In this document: in pieces, positions 27,402-35,137 of the stretch
Position numbering within the stretch: the stretch's first letter is position 1
Layout of the letters: each line of letters begins with the position of its first letter
DNA from: Pseudomonas mandelii
GTDB lineage: Bacteria > Pseudomonadota > Gammaproteobacteria > Pseudomonadales > Pseudomonadaceae
Length of the DNA: 64,000 nucleotides
NCBI RefSeq assembly: GCF_024138395.1
Contig: NZ_JAMYDU010000010.1
Location: 1-64,000, forward strand
Direction: 5' to 3'
Program-made: the position numbers and the translations under genes
Notes under the pieces: model-generated
Database searches by the model: none
What the model was told of the DNA's origin: nothing
What the model saw: only the letters and a program-made list of their open reading frames with translations

Positions 27402-27835
27402 ATGAGCGAAGACCTGAAGATAAAACTGTCAAAGCCACCGGACTTTTTGCGTTATATGTGCGAGAGAATGGCGAAATGGAGGAGACGATTCCAACCTCCC
27501 ACCTCACGCTGTCATTAGATTCTGATCAGGCATACATAGCTGGGCGGGCTGGTGCAGACCTCAGATCGCAGGGAATAGATATCTATATTAATAAAAAGAT
27601 CGAGGCCAAAACAAAATACCTCTTCGAATCTCGGGTTGTCGGTGGTAATTATAATCCGAAAAAATTTGAGAACAGTTCCTGGGGTTCACGCGTTGAGGGC
27701 GGATGGGTAGAAATTGAAGAAGTAGACTTGGATAAAAAAACCGCAAAAGGCAAATTCGAGTTTACCGCCACATCCGGGGACGAGATCCAAAATGCAAAGG
27801 TCCGGGGAACCTTTAACTTGCGGCCAGATCAATAA
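27402..27835 (+). pseudogene. Unknown beta-rich protein, frameshifted near its start
   Basis: ATG 27402 has a good AAGGAAGAAG site, but its frame reads only about 40 codons to a TAG. The frame that continues to TAA at 27835 is two bases off and encodes a convincing protein (DKTVKATGLFALYVRENGE onward, ending KVRGTFNLRPDQ). Adding one base inside codon 4 (near 27411) would give MSE(D/E)PEDKTVKATG and a 144-residue product. The C-terminal half (VDLDKKTAKGKFEFTATSGD then GTFNL) resembles small calycin-like beta proteins such as DUF6252, a tentative likeness. Either a true pseudogene or a sequence error. Lower GC than neighbours; shares the dyad motif. Confidence 0.6.
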
Positions 27836-27912
27836 GTCTTGGGTTCACCGATCAATAACTGCCCCTCAAGTTTGAGAGGCAGTTGCCGTGACAAAATCAA
27901 ATCAACTGCAAC

Positions 27913-28038
27913 GGAGGAATGCGTGTGCTTGTTCCATGGAACGTAGTGGTGGATTGTGAAAGACCCGAACTTTCATCAAATCAAAAATCCACGCGGAAGG
28001 TAATACACACCTGTTCGACCTACATCACGAGGCTGAAT
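27913..28038 (+). pseudogene. Remnant of a second chemoreceptor gene (leader and first ten codons)
   Basis: Near-identical to the complement of 26847-26973, the leader and start of the chemoreceptor gene. It includes ggaggaatgcgtgtg, acgtagtggtggat, gaactttcatcaaatcaaa and cacgcggaaggt-atac. The start codon is changed to CTG; the next codons read FDLHHEAEF against FNLHHKADL in the intact gene, then similarity stops. It points right, opposite to the intact gene. Confidence 0.7.
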
Positions 28039-28078
28039 TCACTAACCGTGCACGGTCGACATAGTTAGTTACAGCGAA

Positions 28079-28137
28079 GCATAGCCAGCGCAAGACCACT
28101 AGTCAGCCGGCACTTTTTGCACAAGAAACGGTTAGCG
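28079..28137 (+). repeat. Degenerate direct repeat R, copy 2
   Basis: Counterpart of 27130-27208, sharing gcatag, gcgcaag-ccact, cactttttg and gaaacggtt-agcg in the same order. Confidence 0.5.
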
Positions 28138-28154
28138 CTGAAGCGAGGGATGTC

Positions 28155-28227
28155 CATCGCGAGCAGACTCACTCCTATGATCTGCGGTGTTCACACGATC
28201 GAATGTAGGAGTGACCCTGCTCGCGAT
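28155..28227. repeat. REP-like inverted pair, family B, diverged
   Basis: catcgcgagcagactcactc pairs with gagtgaccctgctcgcgat; two internal mismatches. Confidence 0.7.
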
Positions 28228-28265
28228 ACCAATAGTTGCAGCACTACAGAAACGTCAGAAAAGAC

Positions 28266-29279
28266 TTACAAACTTTCACTCACCTTACTCGCCACCTCCC
28301 CCGGCACCCAACTCTTCCACACCTGCGGCTGATCGCGCAAAAATGCTTCGGCGACCTGACGCGGTGGCTGGCGTTTTTCGCTCATTTGCCCGAGGGTCTG
28401 GTTCAGCAGATCGATTGGCAGATCGACCTTTTCGAAGAACGCCACCAGGTCCGGGTACTGCGCCTTGAAGGGTGCCGACACACCGATGGCCAGGCTGGCC
28501 GGCATCGAGCGCGTGCCTTTGGGGCTCGGGTTGTTGGCATCGGCCAGGGTCTTCCAGGCTTCAGCATCGAACGGCGGTTCTTCGAGTTTCACCAGTTTGA
28601 AGCGGCCCAGTAATGGCGTCGGCGACCAATAGTAAAACAGCACCGGTTTACCACGGCGGATCGATGAAGCGACCTCGGCATCCAGCGCCGCGCCGGAACC
28701 GGTGCGGAAGTTGACGTAGCTGGCGGTCAGGTCATAGGCCTTGAGTTTCTGGCTGTTGACGATCTCCGAGGTCCAGCCGGTCGGGCTGTTGAGGAAGCGT
28801 CCGCGGCTTGGGTCTTCCGGGTCGCGGAACACGTCCTTGTAGCGCGCCAGGTCGGCGACGGATTTCAGCTCCGGCGCCAGCGGTTTAATGCCGCGTTCCG
28901 GGTCACCCTTGATCACGTATTCCGGCACCCACCAGCCTTCGGTTGCGCCTTTGACCGTGTCGCCCAAACCAAACACTTTGCCCTCCGATTCCGCCTTCAC
29001 CCAGGCCGGATTGCGCCCCGCCCACTCTTCGCCGATCACTTGAATATCGTTTTTCGCTAATGCTGCTTCGAGGCTGACGGTGCTGCCCGGCAAGGTGTCG
29101 GTCGGGTAGCCGTAACCTTTCTCGACGATCAACCGCAGGATCTCGGTGATCAGGCTGCCGCTTTCCCAGGTGATGTCACCGAAGTGGATGGGCGTGGTTT
29201 TTTCTGCGGCTGGAACGTGCCCAGCCACCAGGCTCAGGGCCAGCAGCGAACTGCCGAGCAGGGTTTTGATCGATCTCAT
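28266..29279 (-). CDS. Glycine-betaine/ProX-type ABC substrate-binding protein
   Basis: Periplasmic binding protein of 337 residues with a signal peptide (MRSIKTLLGSSLLALSLVAGHVPA, cut before AEKTT). The OpuAC/ProX-type fold is indicated by ITWESGSLITEILRLIVEKGYGYPT near the start, the aromatic GWWVPEYV, SPTGWTSE and PVLFYYWSPTPLLG, residues that form the cation-binding aromatic cage in relatives. No permease or ATPase gene lies beside it, so it must use distant partners. Its ATG overlaps the sigma-factor stop by four bases (ATGA), so the two genes are translationally coupled. Confidence 0.88.
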   Translation of the reverse strand: MRSIKTLLGSSLLALSLVAGHVPAAEKTTPIHFGDITWESGSLITEILRLIVEKGYGYPTDTLPGSTVSLEAALAKNDIQVIGEEWAGRNPAWVKAESEGKVFGLGDTVKGATEGWWVPEYVIKGDPERGIKPLAPELKSVADLARYKDVFRDPEDPSRGRFLNSPTGWTSEIVNSQKLKAYDLTASYVNFRTGSGAALDAEVASSIRRGKPVLFYYWSPTPLLGRFKLVKLEEPPFDAEAWKTLADANNPSPKGTRSMPASLAIGVSAPFKAQYPDLVAFFEKVDLPIDLLNQTLGQMSEKRQPPRQVAEAFLRDQPQVWKSWVPGEVASKVSESL

Positions 29280-29854
29280 GCGGACCTCGAGTTCAGTGGG
29301 AATCGGCTATGTGGGAATCGGCTCAGGGGTGTTCGGTTCAAGGGTTCATTGGCGCTGTGCTGGGCGCACAGTGCCCGGGAGCGGGTCATGTAGACGCTGA
29401 CCGAGCGTTGGGAAATGCCCAGTTCGGCGGCGATTTGTGGGTAGGTCAGACCGTCGATTCGCGACAACAGGAAGGTTGCCCTGACCTTGCCCGGCAAGCG
29501 GTCGAGGACTCGATCAAGGCGTATCAGGGCCTGGGAAAACTGCGCCAGATCTTCAGGCGAAGGTCCACCGAGCAGGTCAATTGGCGATAGCTGATCGAGG
29601 TGCTGGCGTTCCAGATCACGACGGCGCCACAGCTGATAAATCAGCCGCTGGGCAATGGTGGTGAGCAAGGCGCGAGGTTCGCGAATTGGCGTCAGGCCAG
29701 GCGATTCGAGCAATTGCGCGAAGGTTTCGGCAGCGATGTCTTCGACGCTAGGGCTGGCCCCCAGATATCGGCGCAGGCGTGCGCACAGCCAGGCGTAGTG
29801 GGCGCGAAACAATCCGCCCACGTGGTTGCGATGGGAAAGGTCGGCGCCGGACAT
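29276..29854 (-). CDS. ECF sigma factor (FecI-like)
   Basis: Extracytoplasmic-function sigma factor of 192 residues. Sigma region 2 spans about 14-80 (LFRAHYAWLCARLRRYLG then EDIAAETFAQLLE) and region 4 about 110-165, with the helix-turn-helix LTYPQIAAELGISQRSVSVYM. The tail after residue 170 is unusual: a 15-bp tandem duplication (29296-29325) gives SRFPHSRFP. FecI-type factors are normally followed by a FecR anti-sigma gene, but here the next gene is a ProX-type binding protein overlapping by 4 bp. Confidence 0.9.
   Translation of the reverse strand: MSGADLSHRNHVGGLFRAHYAWLCARLRRYLGASPSVEDIAAETFAQLLESPGLTPIREPRALLTTIAQRLIYQLWRRRDLERQHLDQLSPIDLLGGPSPEDLAQFSQALIRLDRVLDRLPGKVRATFLLSRIDGLTYPQIAAELGISQRSVSVYMTRSRALCAQHSANEPLNRTPLSRFPHSRFPLNSRSA
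29296..29325. repeat. 15-bp in-frame tandem duplication in the sigma-factor tail
   Basis: gtgggaatcggctat followed directly by gtgggaatcggctca. It lengthens the C-terminus by five residues without changing frame. Confidence 0.7.
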
Positions 29855-29998
29855 AGAGGCTCCATGGGTTAGGGGTCGCTGGATGTCCGGTGATCCGGTG
29901 GCGCGATCCTAGCAAGGAGCCTTATTCATTAATAATACTTAAAACGAATTTTTATATTCCATAAATGAATTTAAATAAGCAGCGCCTGATACATCGCT

Positions 29999-30063
29999 AT
30001 CGCGGGCAAGCCACGCTCCCACAAGTCCACCGATATCCTGTGGGAGCGTGGCTTGCCCGCGAT
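29999..30063. repeat. REP-like inverted pair, family B
   Basis: Perfect 25-bp arms (atcgcgggcaagccacgctc and complement). The preceding 29925-29985 is strongly AT-rich and may hold the sigma-factor promoter. Confidence 0.85.
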
Positions 30064-30093
30064 TGATGGAACTGTCGGCACAAACATCAATCC

Positions 30094-30885
30094 TCATCGC
30101 AACCGCCCGTACCCCAGCGCTTCTGCTTCCTGCTGATAATCGAGAATGACCTGATAGTCGCTTTCGGTGGCCGGCAGCACTTCTTGCAAGCCGAGGATTT
30201 CCGCGACATCGGGCAACTCATGCAATGACGTGTTCATCACCTGTCGAAGCTGCTCAGCCTGCTCATCAGTGGTGCCAGCAGCCGCGATGTACGGCAGCGT
30301 CGGACTGAACGCCGTGCGCGCCAACACGCGCAGGCCTTCGACCTCTGCCTGGGCATGCTGCGCGAGATAAGCGAAGGTCACGCTGTCGATGGCGGCCAGG
30401 TCCGCCAGGTCATCACGCAGCCAACGCAGGCTTTCGCGGTGGCTGCCGCTGATGGAAACAGTGGCAAAAAATTCTCCATCGCGCTGCAACGGTGCCAATC
30501 GGTGGCGCAACAGGTTCATGCCACTGTTGGAGTCTTCGCCGTTGATCACACCGCGACTGCCCCGAAAGGCCGACAAGGTCCTTCGAGGATCATCGGCGCG
30601 AGTCAATAACAGGCTGCAATGGTTACCGCTGTTGCTGTCTGGAAGTTCGTAACGAGGACGACCGATGACCCGGACGCGACCACGCAAGGCCGTCATCAAG
30701 GGATAGCCGCAGGTCTGGGTCAGCAGCAGGTGCGGGGACAGCCAAAGGTCCATCAGCGACAGCCCTTCGGCCTCAAGGCGAGTGCTGCCGAGCCGCTCGA
30801 GAATCTGCGCCAGCCAACGCTCGTTGGCCTGACGGATTGGCTCGGGGGCGACGTACATCAGTAATTCAGCGAGGTGTTGTGTCAT
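30094..30885 (-). CDS. PhnD-like phosphate/phosphonate-binding family protein without signal peptide
   Basis: Protein of 263 residues starting at ATG 30885 (MTQHLAELLMYVAPEPIRQ). The two-lobe binding-protein pattern of PhnD-type proteins is visible: LWLSPHLLLTQTCGYPLMT, FRGSRGVINGEDSNSGMNLLRH with the usual SxSG-like turn, SGSHRESLRWL, and AAIDSVTFAYL. There is no signal peptide, so it is either cytoplasmic or uses a mis-called start; the upstream 24 in-frame codons look like repeat sequence, not a leader. No transporter partner is adjacent. Ligand unknown. Confidence 0.78.
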   Translation of the reverse strand: MTQHLAELLMYVAPEPIRQANERWLAQILERLGSTRLEAEGLSLMDLWLSPHLLLTQTCGYPLMTALRGRVRVIGRPRYELPDSNSGNHCSLLLTRADDPRRTLSAFRGSRGVINGEDSNSGMNLLRHRLAPLQRDGEFFATVSISGSHRESLRWLRDDLADLAAIDSVTFAYLAQHAQAEVEGLRVLARTAFSPTLPYIAAAGTTDEQAEQLRQVMNTSLHELPDVAEILGLQEVLPATESDYQVILDYQQEAEALGYGRLR

Positions 30886-30909
30886 CGAAAATATCTTCAC
30901 CAGTAAAGT

Positions 30910-30988
30910 CAAAAGATCGCAGCCTTCGGCAGCTCCTACAGATGTACAGCGATTCAAAGTAGGAGCTGCCGAAGGCTGCGATCTTTTG
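30910..30988. repeat. REP-like inverted pair, family A
   Basis: Perfect 30-bp arms, the same sequence as the element at 6897, between the PhnD-like gene and the desaturase gene. Confidence 0.85.
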
Positions 30989-31002
30989 GCGATTTAGGCC
31001 AA

Positions 31003-31944
31003 TCAATGAAACGGATGCCGTGGACTGTCAATCGCCCTCACCCCATGCTGACGCGCCAACTGTGCATAACCCTGCACCAAAAAACCGCCACTGCGCGCCA
31101 GCCATTCCTCGCGACGCGCTCGATAGACCCGTGGCAGGTCGTACCAGGGCAGGCCCGGCAAATCGTGATGCACCAGGTGCAGATTGAGGTTCAGGAACAG
31201 CCAACGCCACGGCCATGCCGCTTCGTTGATGACGGTGCGTTGCTCGGGTTGCACGTGAGGACGGTGTTCATAGTAGGAGCGGATCATCGCAATCGACAGC
31301 GCCGGCACGCTGATCAATAACAGGTAATGCCAGACCGGCAACCCACTGTAGCGCGTGATGAACATCAGCATCAGCAGCGTCAGCGCACCGTGGGTCAGCC
31401 ACATCAACCAGGCTTGGCGCTCGCCTTTTTTTAGCCGTTGCAGCTCTTCCCGAGCCAGCGCCAGCAAGGCCAGTGGCGCACCGAGGACGAAGCGACCGAG
31501 CACGGTTTTGTTCAGCCAGTGCAGGCCTTGTTCGAACAGCGAACTGCGCTGCCACTGTTCAGCGCTCAAGTAACGGCTTTCCGGATCGAGACCGGGGAGG
31601 GTCAGGTCTTCATCGCGGTGATGCAGCAAATGACTGTCGCGGTACAGGGTGTAGGGATACCAGACCGCGAACGGCGCATAACCGAGGACTTTGTTCAGCG
31701 TTTGCCAACGGGTGGGATGGCCGTGCAGCAATTCGTGCTGCACCGACAACCACAACACCAGCAGTGGAATCAGTAACAGGCTGCTCCCGCCAAGACCGAG
31801 CCAATCGCTATTGAGCACGATGGCGAACCAACCGCCATACACGCCGATCAGCAACAGCCAGGTCGGCCATTCGGTGCGGGCGGTGAAGCGTTGGCGCAGG
31901 GTTTCGATCTGCTGGCGATGGGCGGCGTCGAAGTAATGGGGCAT
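31003..31944 (-). CDS. Membrane fatty-acid desaturase family protein
   Basis: Integral-membrane di-iron enzyme of 313 residues. The three histidine clusters are present: HELLHGH at 70-76, HLLHH at 105-109 and HLVHHD at 256-261, with three or four hydrophobic stretches between. ATG 31944 is selected (MPHYFDAAHRQQ); an open frame to 32061 adds a leader with no membrane character. The family includes acyl-lipid desaturases and beta-carotene-hydroxylase-like oxygenases; chain and position specificity cannot be read. Divergent from the 969-residue gene. Confidence 0.9.
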   Translation of the reverse strand: MPHYFDAAHRQQIETLRQRFTARTEWPTWLLLIGVYGGWFAIVLNSDWLGLGGSSLLLIPLLVLWLSVQHELLHGHPTRWQTLNKVLGYAPFAVWYPYTLYRDSHLLHHRDEDLTLPGLDPESRYLSAEQWQRSSLFEQGLHWLNKTVLGRFVLGAPLALLALAREELQRLKKGERQAWLMWLTHGALTLLMLMFITRYSGLPVWHYLLLISVPALSIAMIRSYYEHRPHVQPEQRTVINEAAWPWRWLFLNLNLHLVHHDLPGLPWYDLPRVYRARREEWLARSGGFLVQGYAQLARQHGVRAIDSPRHPFH

Positions 31945-32039
31945 GGCGTTGCTCGCAACAGGGAATCTCTCCCTCTGTGTTACGAGACCGCAGAATCTTG
32001 CAGCTTTTGTTGCGATGCAATTTCGACCGTTCGTCGGGA

Positions 32040-32055
32040 CTGTAATTTTTGACAG
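32040..32055 (+). promoter_or_regulatory. Shared dyad motif, copy 3
   Basis: ctgtaatttttgacag, one base from copies 1 and 2, ending 88 bp before the ATG at 32143. gaccgttcgtc precedes it at 32025-32035. Confidence 0.6.
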
Positions 32056-32142
32056 TGGCAACGCTACTTACTTGAGGCGCCTGATGGGGCAGTCGTCAGC
32101 CTTCATTGACGTAGCCCTTCATGACTCGAAAGGAGACAGGCC

Positions 32143-35052
32143 ATGAGCCTCTATATCCCCCGCTCCGCCTCACTGGCTAACGATTCGGCGGCGCTCGCCC
32201 CGCTCAAGGTCGGAGGCATGATCGACGGCATCGTCGATGCCGATTTCGCCTTGGGCATTGATCAACTCAAGAGCGGCGCTTTATGCGCAATTGACCATTA
32301 CCTGAATATTGCGGAAGGCGACATTATCGAGCTGTTTTTTACATCCCCGAACCGGGCTGATGATTACAAGTTCATCCGCAAACCTGACCTTGATGACCCG
32401 GAAAAACGGATCTACCTGACCATTCCTCGCAGTTATTTTCTTTCGAAGATTTATGAACACGTTCACTACCGCGTCACGCGCTTCTCAGGCAGCGAGGAAA
32501 GTTCCCCACCACTTAAATTTTTGGTCTTGCTGACCCGGCCGGGCGGCGTCGATCAAAACTCGGATCCCGTCAGCCACTCGGAATTGCACCAGACCCTTGA
32601 GCCGGATGTGGCTGAGCGCGGCATAGATGCCGAGCGGGCCAAGGCCGGTACGTGGGTTACGGTGGTGCCCTACACCTATTGTCGGGTGCGCGACAAAATC
32701 GAATTGAAATGGGGTACCGAATCGGTTCATCACCTTGTCACCAAGGAAGAGGCCGAGGATCCGGACAATTATCCGATCAGGATTTTCATCAGCCGGACCG
32801 TTATCGAAAATGCTGGCAGTTCGAACCGATTGCCCGTCATGTTCAAACCCATCGACGAGGCGAACAACCTGCCCGATGAGAATGGCCCGTGGTCAACGCC
32901 GGTTTATGTGGATGTCGATCTGGATGATTCGAAGCTGGTCGAACCCTATATTGAAAAAGCCGACTACGTCACGGGAGAAATCGATCTCAAGGGCTTGAAT
33001 GGTCAAAATTTGAAAATTGAAGTGCAGACCAGCCGTCAACACTATCAACAGGGCAATAGAGTTTATCTGACTTGGGCAGGCACAACGGTCGATGGCAGGC
33101 CGGTAAACGAACTCATGGAGTTTACCGTCGATGTGCCCGGCAAAACCTACGAGTCCTTCGTCAATTACCACACTGTCAAAGCCATTCCAAAAGGCAAGGC
33201 CACTGTCTCTTATGAAGTGCAGACCGCGAATGGTCGCTTGTACTCGAAAAAAACCTTCGTGAGCATCGTCGGCGAACTCAATCCCTTTGCTGCGCCGGGT
33301 ATCGAGGAGGCGAACGGGAGTTATTTGCCTTCCAACCTGGCCAAGGCCACGGCCGTCATCCCGTATTTCACGGGTCGCTCGGCCAACGATCTGGTGATTC
33401 TGTTCATCACTGCCGTTCGCCCCGGCGTCGGTACGGTGTTTTATGAAGATCCACTGCTGGTGGGTGAGCTACCGGACGGTCTGCCCATTATCCGGGAAAT
33501 AGCGGGCGCCGATCTGGAACGTTTTGACGGCCTCGATATCGCCGTGACGTATGAGGTGCATAACCAGACAGTGCACGCCTCCGACGCCTTGAAGCTGACT
33601 GTCGGCGAACCGGTGAAAGCCTTGCCCCCGCCGGTACTGGAAGGTGCTACAGAGGACGATGTGTTCGATCCCGTTCCCGATCGCGAAGCCGTTTATCAAA
33701 TACCGCTGATTCTGACAACCACCAAGGATGTCGGCACGTGGTACTTCAAGGGGATCAACCGCGATGCCAGCATCCAGGGCAATTTCGAGCTGACGCCCGG
33801 GTCGGAGGCCAGGCCCATTCGTATTCCGCTGGCACGCAAGTTCATCGACCTCAATGCGGGACACACGGTGAGGATGTTTTATAACTTTACGCGTGAAGGT
33901 AAAGAGCATTACTCGCAATACCGCGAAGTGCGTATCGGCACTCCGCTGCCGACGCTGCTGGAGCCAACCGTGATAGAGGCGCCGGATCGTATTCTCGACC
34001 CGAACAGCTATCAGGACGGATTCACCGTTCGTGTGACCACCTCGACATTCGAACCGGATGACGCCATCGAGCTGACTGTTAATGGTCGCCCGGGAGATGG
34101 CTCGACGATTCCGGAACGCAAGATGGTCAACGGTCAGGCGAATGTGGATTTCAATATTCTTGCCGTCATTACCGGCGCCAATCTGAAAACTGTGGTGAGT
34201 ATCAGCTACAAAGTGATTCGGTTGGGACAAGAAACGCCGTCCAAAACCCTTGAACTGAGCATTGGCGCGTTGTTGCAGCAGAGCATGCCGAGACCGTTGA
34301 TCGAGGGGTTCGTCGGAGAACTTCTGGAAATCGGTTCAATCAAGGACACCACCAAGGTGCTGAGCGACAAGTGGCCGTTCCAGCGCTCCGGCCTTCCGAT
34401 TTGGTTAAGTTATTTGGAAAGCAGAACCGACGGGACTACGCGCTCCAGAGATCAGTTCGTGGGCACGCCACATGATCAGGGGGCGGGGCTGAGTTATACC
34501 ACCGAGGTGCAATGGCTGCGTGAATGCAAGGCGGATTCGAAACTGGCGATTATTTTGAAGGTGGGGTTGTTTAAAGAGGCTACGGTGAGTGATGCGGTGG
34601 AGTGTCAGGCCAGGATTTATACGGTCAGGGCGGGGTTGGACAAACTAACAACTTTCGATAGATTCAATTGGGATGGCTGGACTCCGCACCCTTCTTATCC
34701 GTCACAAATCGTACTGGAAGAGGGAGAGTACTTTGTACAATCGACAAATGGGTATAACTATCTGATATTCGATAAAAGTTACGACGACATAGAAATTGGT
34801 GAAGTTTACGAGCTAAGCTTCAAGTATCAATGCCGTGTTGCATCTTTGCTGTACATAACACGAGATGGCGTTCTCATTCATAATGCAAATATTCCAGCGT
34901 CAAGCACATGGGGAACTTACGCCGTAACCTTCCCTTCAAAAAACACTTCCCCCGCCTCCCCTATGAAACTGTATTTCCAATTTGGTCCTGCACAAGGATA
35001 CCCGATAGGCAGTTCAAAAATAGACAATGTTCGCCTAAGATACGTCCCTTAA
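32143..35052 (+). CDS. Large protein of unknown function with tandem Ig-like domains and a distinct C-terminal domain
   Basis: I do not recognise this 969-residue protein. It has no signal peptide or membrane segment. From about residue 30 to 725 it appears built of five or six repeats of 105-120 residues, each a beta sandwich ending in a pattern like SxxYxVxRxGxxxxSxxxxLxIG (for example residues near 610 and 720). A linker follows, and from about residue 833 (codons from 34640) a jelly-roll-like, carbohydrate-binding-type domain begins, with a clear drop in GC. AAGGAG lies before the ATG. It shares the dyad motif with the genes at 25074 and 27402. A repeat shaft carrying an exchangeable tip is plausible. 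Confidence 0.8.
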   Translation: MSLYIPRSASLANDSAALAPLKVGGMIDGIVDADFALGIDQLKSGALCAIDHYLNIAEGDIIELFFTSPNRADDYKFIRKPDLDDPEKRIYLTIPRSYFLSKIYEHVHYRVTRFSGSEESSPPLKFLVLLTRPGGVDQNSDPVSHSELHQTLEPDVAERGIDAERAKAGTWVTVVPYTYCRVRDKIELKWGTESVHHLVTKEEAEDPDNYPIRIFISRTVIENAGSSNRLPVMFKPIDEANNLPDENGPWSTPVYVDVDLDDSKLVEPYIEKADYVTGEIDLKGLNGQNLKIEVQTSRQHYQQGNRVYLTWAGTTVDGRPVNELMEFTVDVPGKTYESFVNYHTVKAIPKGKATVSYEVQTANGRLYSKKTFVSIVGELNPFAAPGIEEANGSYLPSNLAKATAVIPYFTGRSANDLVILFITAVRPGVGTVFYEDPLLVGELPDGLPIIREIAGADLERFDGLDIAVTYEVHNQTVHASDALKLTVGEPVKALPPPVLEGATEDDVFDPVPDREAVYQIPLILTTTKDVGTWYFKGINRDASIQGNFELTPGSEARPIRIPLARKFIDLNAGHTVRMFYNFTREGKEHYSQYREVRIGTPLPTLLEPTVIEAPDRILDPNSYQDGFTVRVTTSTFEPDDAIELTVNGRPGDGSTIPERKMVNGQANVDFNILAVITGANLKTVVSISYKVIRLGQETPSKTLELSIGALLQQSMPRPLIEGFVGELLEIGSIKDTTKVLSDKWPFQRSGLPIWLSYLESRTDGTTRSRDQFVGTPHDQGAGLSYTTEVQWLRECKADSKLAIILKVGLFKEATVSDAVECQARIYTVRAGLDKLTTFDRFNWDGWTPHPSYPSQIVLEEGEYFVQSTNGYNYLIFDKSYDDIEIGEVYELSFKYQCRVASLLYITRDGVLIHNANIPASSTWGTYAVTFPSKNTSPASPMKLYFQFGPAQGYPIGSSKIDNVRLRYVP

Positions 35053-35137
35053 ACAACACATAGTAATCAAAATGCTTTGACCAGATCATTCCGGCTGTCA
35101 ACCGGAATGATCTACTCCACTTCACTAGTGCGTAGGA

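Larger units (their letters stand above)
27836..28265. other. Intergenic region with chemoreceptor remnant and REP pair
   Basis: 430 bp. It contains a possible terminator-like palindrome right after the frameshifted gene (aactgcccctcaagtttgag then aggcagttg), the chemoreceptor 5' remnant at 27913-28038, direct repeat R copy 2, and a REP pair at 28155-28227. No intact gene is seen. Confidence 0.6.

Noticed and set aside
24660..28265. Possible insertion sequence or prophage in the accessory stretch
   Set aside because: No transposase, integrase, tRNA end or terminal inverted repeats are visible; only lower GC, repeats and decayed genes.
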